Source: Boswellia sacra
Lineage: Eukaryota; Streptophyta; Magnoliopsida; Sapindales; Burseraceae
DNA: 64,000 nucleotides
Assembly: GCA_013180625.2 (NCBI GenBank)
Contig: SNVD02012978.1
Location: 62,001-126,000, forward strand
Reading direction: 5' to 3'
Both the position numbers and the translations under genes were made by a program. Numbering within the stretch: the stretch's first letter is position 1; each line of letters opens with the position of its first letter. The notes under the pieces are model-generated. The model was given only the letters and a program-made list of their open reading frames with translations. It searched no databases and was not told the origin of the DNA. Positions 58,998 to 64,000 of the stretch are shown here, piece by piece.

Positions 58998-59716
58998 TTA
59001 CAAGTCCAACCACTTAGATTAATAAACACAGGTTTTCAGCGAAATTATCCCATCAGGTGTACAAAGATTTATGTGGACAGACTATACAGGGAATGGAAGC
59101 CAAGGCCTCTGTTTTTGGTTCCCCTCCACCGCCTCCCTTGCTTATGTACTTATAACAAACTTTTCCAACTGGAATATTGGCAAACTCCCCTGATCCATTA
59201 CTCTTCAGTTCAAGAACCTCATTATCCAAAACCAAAGCCCTCACAATCTCTTCAATTTGCTGTTTTCCCAACTCAACCGTGAATAACCTACTCCTTTTAA
59301 TCAAATCTGAAACTCCCTCCAGAGTTGCAACCTTCAACTGCATTATGTACTTTACACATTGGTCTTTCACAAGCTTTATGAAATCCGTGTCTAAGTTTCC
59401 ATCAGCATACCATGACCCACCAGAGATTTCCTTTGAAGGTTCAAACTCCACTGCCATGAAGTGTTTCCTTCCCTTGTTGTGAACATTCACCACCTCCTTT
59501 GATCAAATGCTTCTGTTTACGCGACTTGAGGGACTTGTTAACAACATTATCAATGAACTAGGTCTCCCTTTTCAAGTCACATCTCCATATACCCTGATCT
59601 TCTTTGCCTTTAATAACATCATAGACAAGGCGCTCATGTTCTGTTAAAGAATCGGCAGGTGAATTCAGGTCTGGCCGTTCCCGCTTATTGGCCAAAGGTT
59701 CTTGAGCCCTACTCAT
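58998..59716 (-). pseudogene. RPC6 (RNA polymerase III subunit, C34-type) pseudogene
   Basis: Minus strand from ATG at 59716: MSRAQEPLANKRERPDLNSP, LTEHERLVYDVIKGKEDQGI, WRCDLKRET followed by a stop, DNVVNKSLKSRKQKHLIK, a 1-base insertion (about 59493), then an intact stretch with GRKHFMAVEFEPSKEISGGS, LVKDQCVKYIMQLKVATLEG and GGGGGEPKTEA, another shift near 59055, and a C-terminus containing PDGIIS and KWLDL ending at a stop at the expected place. Length (about 239 codons) equals the plant RPC6 family. RPC6 is a winged-helix subunit needed for pol III initiation. Several Cys of the C-terminal cluster are changed (PHKS). It is not a processed copy, since a 5'-UTR intron is still in place. Confidence 0.88.
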
Positions 59717-59765
59717 TCCAATCAAAAACTAACAAACAGATGAAGGCCCTTGGAACCGATTTATT

Positions 59766-60810
59766 CCTGTTAAAAGTCTACGTGCTTGTGAAGTCTATGT
59801 GACAAATTGATTTGGTATCTTAGGGAATTAAAATTCAACTGCTTTTCTTTAGGATAATTTTAATGAAATTAGGAGCCGTAAAATATTCTCCTATTTTACT
59901 AGGAGTCAAATTCAAGACACATTAGCCTAATTCTATTTAGGACAAATTAATAATTTCTTATTTAATTTACTTCTTGAATAGAGGAAAACCTAAGAGCACT
60001 TATTCCCTTTTCATTTTATTTTTTTCCACTCATTTTTGTTACTCATCGAAAACAACCAAAAAAAAAAAAAAAGAATCTAGAGATAACGTTAATTATCAGA
60101 TAGAAACACGCACATAAAAAGAATCGTTACTGAACCACCATGTCTTGACTCTTGATCAACTATTAAATACCTATTAAACATATTTAAAACCCTAATTCAA
60201 CAAATTAAAATCAAAATTAATTAAAAACTTGTGAGTAAAAGTGATCTCAGTTTAGAATTTGAAAAACAAAATAAGAGGGAGAGAGATGAATACAAAGACA
60301 TAAAAAATGAAAAAAAAATAGAAAATAAGAAATTTAATTAGGTAAACCTTTCTTTTTTCTTAACACATTAATCAAGTTGACAGTTATCAAGGAAAATGCT
60401 TATTAGAGGTAGCTTAATATATAACTACAGACCTTGCTCATGATTATTGAATATTTTATAAGTATTAGCAGTGAATCAAATAAATGTCTAGCAAATTGTC
60501 AAGATGTTATGCTCCAGAACTCGAAAACTTCAGCAACTTACTTATTAGGTTATTAACAACATTAGGTTTAGCTAAAATTTTGAATAACCTCTCAGCCCTA
60601 ACTTTTGCATTTAAAAAAAAAAAAAAAAAGAGTATGAAGGCTTTCCATAGCAACTAAACAGGGTTGTTAAGAGAGTGAAAATTGAGACGAGAAAAGCTTA
60701 CCTAGAAAGAGATCCAAGAAAATTGAGAGGAGCCCGCTAAACGGTCAGTTATTGAAAGCTTTACCCCGGCGCTATTTCCCTGGTGTTGGACGTACAATAC
60801 AATATATAGT
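59766..60810 (-). promoter_or_regulatory. 5'-UTR intron and promoter remains of the RPC6 pseudogene
   Basis: Minus strand: TATA-like ACTATATATT (about 60809-60800), a leader containing GGGAAATAGCGCCGGGG (about 60780-60765), a splice donor CTAG|GTAAGC at 60702/60701, an AT-rich intron of about 935 bp with an AAACCCTAA telo-box-like motif (plus strand, about 60187), and an acceptor CTTTTAACAG| at 59767. The second leader exon runs into the ATG at 59716. Such introns are common in plant housekeeping genes. Confidence 0.6.
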
Positions 60811-60819
60811 GAACTGATT

Positions 60820-63300
60820 AAGGTTATTTTTGTCCATCTCACATTCTCACTAAATTATTTAGATTATTTGAAAAAAAAGGCTTCAATACTTTTTTATTTA
60901 AAAAACCAAATAATTAAAATAAATTTTATGATTGGTAATTAATAAAAAATGAGTTAATAAGTATACAACAATTTAGAGCCGTTTTTGAAATTTAGGTCCC
61001 GTTTGATTAACTCACTTATATCTTAATCTATTTACATTTTAGATAATTGAAATAATTTAGGTTGTTTATTTTATAGACTTGTCACTTCTGAATTGAAAAA
61101 GTAAAAAAGTTTCACTTTTTTGTTTCAGATTCTTTAAACAATTAAAATATCAAAACAGTCCCTCTATTAATATTTAAAACATTTTACCTTCTGTCCTCTT
61201 TTACCCACGCCATCACCTACCCACGCCATCACCTATCCAAGCCGCCACCTACCTCCTACCTTTTCTTTGTGATGGCACCAACTGTAATTATATTTTTTAT
61301 TATAATTTTTAATAGGTAAAATTAATATATAAAATATTTAATCATCATAAGAAATAATAAATGTATAGTTATTAATAATTTTTGTTAATTATTTAATTTT
61401 TAGAGGATTGTATAAATATAATATTAACTAGTTAAATAAAAAAAAATTTTAGATTAATTTTATCAAATATTTAATTTTTAAAAGATTGTAACAAAAATAC
61501 TATTAACTATCCATTTATTTGAAAATGAATTTTGGTTTAATTTTATTGACTATTTAATTTTTAAAAATTGTAAAAAATATAATACAAATATTTTATATTT
61601 TTTATTACAAGGGTAAAAAGGTCAGATGAAAACTAATTAAGTAGTATATAAAAATATAAACAAACATGATTTTAAGTAATATAAATTAAGTCCTAAAAAG
61701 TGTTTAGATCTAAAAAGTGTTAAATGACGAAAATAAACACCTGCTTAGTCAACAATAAATTTTGTTACTGTATTGGCAATTGAGGAGTTGACAAGCGCTT
61801 CTCTCGTCAAACACAACTAGTTGACAAGATTCTATGATTTGGTCGCCAAATTCCATATGAGTTAAGGATAATTTACTCCTCAATCAATGTGATTCATCAA
61901 AGCGTAACCGAGAAATAGTTGTGGCTCTTCCCAAAAAAATTTGCCTTAAGTTAGTTCTAAAAAGATAGAATATGTATGCTTAATATGTCTATTAATTTAC
62001 TTTGCAATTAATTAGTTCTTAAAAACTAAAATTCTAAATCAATGCGCTTTGCAAATATACAATATTAATTGCAATGATTTGATATAAGTATCTAATACAA
62101 AAACATATTAGATTTAGAAAATAAGGGTACATGTAAAGAGTAATTCAATTTTGGTAAATTATATTATTATATTTTAATAAACTTAAATTATTTCTTTTTT
62201 TATATCCTTAATATTGATTTCATTTTAGGATGATTTTGTATTTTAATTTTTTTAATAAAGAATGGGGAGTGTAGAAAGTATTTGGGGGCTCATATAGCCC
62301 CACCCTAATAAACAACAGACTTTTTTTGTTAATTTGTATATATTTTGACAATTATACTTCTATCTAATTTAAAAAGTGGGACTAAATAGTCAATTAGTGG
62401 GGGTTCAATAGAGTTACTCATTTAATAAATAATAATTGAAACAACATGTGTCATCCACCTCATTTACGGGATGAGTGGTGGTATTTGCCCTCCACTATAT
62501 GGCCTAAGGAAACCCCACTTCAAATTTACCCTCTTTACAAATTTTATTACTAAAGACACCCCAATTAACTCAACAAATATCTGTTGTCAAGTACACCTCA
62601 TAAGAAAGAGTTCATCCTATATAAAAATATCACGTTACTCATCTTCTTTAAGAAGAAGAAAAAAAAAAAGCAATAATAAGTATAACCCTTGTATTTCTTT
62701 GTGGGAGTACGTAGAAAGAGGTTATTAGTTTTCTTATTTTTGTGGTATCTCTTTTTGAAGTCTTGTTATAGCAATAACAAATATTAATAAGAATGATAGG
62801 ATTGACATCAAAACTAGATTAAAAATTTGGGACCTTTGATGTTTAATTGTTAATATTGTATAAGAAGAGATGAAATTATGTCACCCATTATTGTAAGAGT
62901 GAAAAATTTGATATCTGACTAACATCTCGAGGCTCTTTCCCATTTATGAGTTTTCCACTTAAATTGGTATTCTTAATTTATGTTTGATTATTTATTTTGT
63001 TGTGATTTATACTTGCCTACTCCTTGGTAATCGTTGCTTGGTTTTTGCTAACTCACTTGATTTCATGAAAGAGGGAAAAACTTCATCTTGTTCAGCTGCT
63101 GCTATTGTATATTATTAGTGATTTTGTATTTGTGGTGTCTCTTTCACAATAACATATCATAAGATTTTCAAAGTATATAGATTGATTATTTTAAAATCTT
63201 TTTAAAAAATAAAATAAAATTGATTGATTGTTTTAAAATATTTTTAAAAAATTAAATTAAATTGATTCTGTTACCTCACGTCAATTTATTATGTTTAAAA
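60820..63300. other. AT-rich intergenic DNA
   Basis: Contains a short CACGCCATCACCTACC tandem repeat (about 61206-61250) and a TAGGTCCCGTTTGATTAAC stretch (61001) that resembles a MITE end without a proven partner. Open frame 62471-62728 has no family resemblance. Confidence 0.4.
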
Positions 63301-63309
63301 TCCCTTTTG

Positions 63310-63460
63310 CTTTTTAGTCTTTATTTGTTTGAAGCCTCAATTGCTTTATACCGGCAATCACTCTGCTGAGTTTCTTCTAAGACTTAGAAATGTTTATTTG
63401 CGGAGTTTAATATATCTGGAATTTACAGACCCGCAACCACAATTTCCATGATCATCTGGG
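63310..63460 (+). pseudogene. Truncated second copy of the DUF247 5' region
   Basis: Matches about 54375-54500: CAATTGCTTTATACCGGCAA, CTGAGTTTCTTCTAAGACTT, TTGCGGAGTTTA and CCACAATTTCCATGATCATC align with the leader and start region of the DUF247 gene. The downstream coding sequence is absent. Immediately after (63535-63610) comes a block equal to 53470-53570, which in copy 1 lies upstream of the gene. Confidence 0.7.
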
Positions 63461-63534
63461 TTTGAGGATATTTTTAATCAAACATCATCACATGATCATC
63501 CGATATTTAAGATAAAACTTTTATCCATTTTTTT

Positions 63535-63615
63535 CATTCCGGGAAGCTTCACTTGAACTTTGGTCATAAAAAAATCTATTCAGCTTACAAGTTTTTAATT
63601 ACAAATATTAGTAAA
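63535..63615 (+). repeat. DUF247-upstream block, copy 2
   Basis: TTCCGGGAAGCTTCACTTGA and GGTCATAAAAAAATC correspond to 53474-53510; GTTTTTAATTACAAA to 53543. It would be the upstream region of another DUF247 copy beyond the window. Confidence 0.6.
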
Positions 63616-64000
63616 GACACAAAATTTTAAGTTTATCCACCTCATAGGAATCTTCCAAGTCTACCAAAGTCATCTGAACCATAATTAATTGGTCCGAGAT
63701 GGATTTAAAATAAGTTGGAATTAAAAAAGTGACAAATCAAATTTTAGGGATGTTTGTTATTTTAAACATATTTAGAGGGGTGGTTGGGAGCATGATATTG
63801 ACATGCTTTAAAATACTAAAGGCAAAATCAAAAGTCATGTTCTGAAATGCAAACACGGTAGGAACCAGGAATTTTCCGAGTCCAACGGGTTACAATAATT
63901 GAAACAAGTGCATAATTAAACCAAATTATGAAATTTAAACGTAATTTCTGGAGACTTCACAAGAAGTTGTCATGTTCAGAACTATTTCAATTGGGACGTG

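Noticed and set aside
59177..59482. Plus-strand frames across the RPC6 region
   Set aside because: Antisense shadows of the RPC6 pseudogene.
61001..61745. MITE beginning TAGGTCCCGTTTGATTAAC
   Set aside because: No matching inverted end or target duplication could be found on the right side.
62471..62728. Possible small gene of 85 codons
   Set aside because: No recognisable motif, no splice or promoter context, and a Lys/Asn/Ser-rich AT-driven composition.

Overview
This is plant nuclear DNA, almost certainly from a eudicot (probably a woody one; Citrus or a relative would fit, but the sequence alone cannot prove the species). The evidence is AT-rich intergenic DNA, GT-AG introns in receptor-kinase genes with the standard plant exon pattern, a DUF247 gene, and a dense mixture of copia, Ty3/gypsy, TRIM, hAT and CACTA elements. 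No bacterial, organellar, CRISPR, rRNA or confident tRNA feature was seen.

Layout. 1-6738: a copia retrotransposon (copia-1; its 5' LTR is cut by the window edge), broken by frameshifts, by a 235-bp self-duplication in reverse transcriptase and by a nested hAT element with an 8-bp target duplication. 6741-9935: AT-rich DNA with a ~100-bp tandem repeat and a second hAT. 9940-20722 (minus): a dead cysteine-rich receptor-like kinase (CRK-A) spread over nearly 11 kb, split by a gag-only LTR element with an internal minisatellite, a third hAT, a TRIM and one unresolved LTR-like insert. 22468-25471: a CACTA element carrying the N-terminal part of an ADP-glucose pyrophosphorylase large-subunit gene. 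30010-32908 and 35939-38550 (both minus): two CRK genes (CRK-B and CRK-C) that can be spliced into complete proteins of 659 and 672 residues. 40385-41165: a textbook TRIM. 43126-48908 (minus): a second copia (copia-2) with TA...CA ends, hosting another TRIM. 50-53 kb: hAT debris, including a BED-finger transposase fragment. 54492-55985 (plus): an intact single-exon DUF247/UPF0481 gene. 58998-60810 (minus): a pseudogene of RNA polymerase III subunit RPC6 that still has its 5'-UTR intron and promoter. The right end repeats pieces of the DUF247 flank.

How it fits together. The likely working host genes are CRK-B, CRK-C and the DUF247 gene. CRK-A, B and C form a same-strand tandem cluster; B and C also share upstream DNA, so the promoter was duplicated with the gene. 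CRKs are plasma-membrane receptor kinases with two extracellular DUF26 domains, usually linked to defence and redox stress. The DUF247 gene lies in its own duplicated segment, whose second copy has lost the gene. The rest is transposon layering, in which target duplications, paralogous empty sites and nesting give relative ages.

I found no clearly new biological system. The most unusual objects are the CACTA element with captured AGPase exons, the gag-only LTR element with its own minisatellite, and TRIM and copia families with TA...CA ends. Coordinates were read by eye; boundaries may be off by one or two bases.
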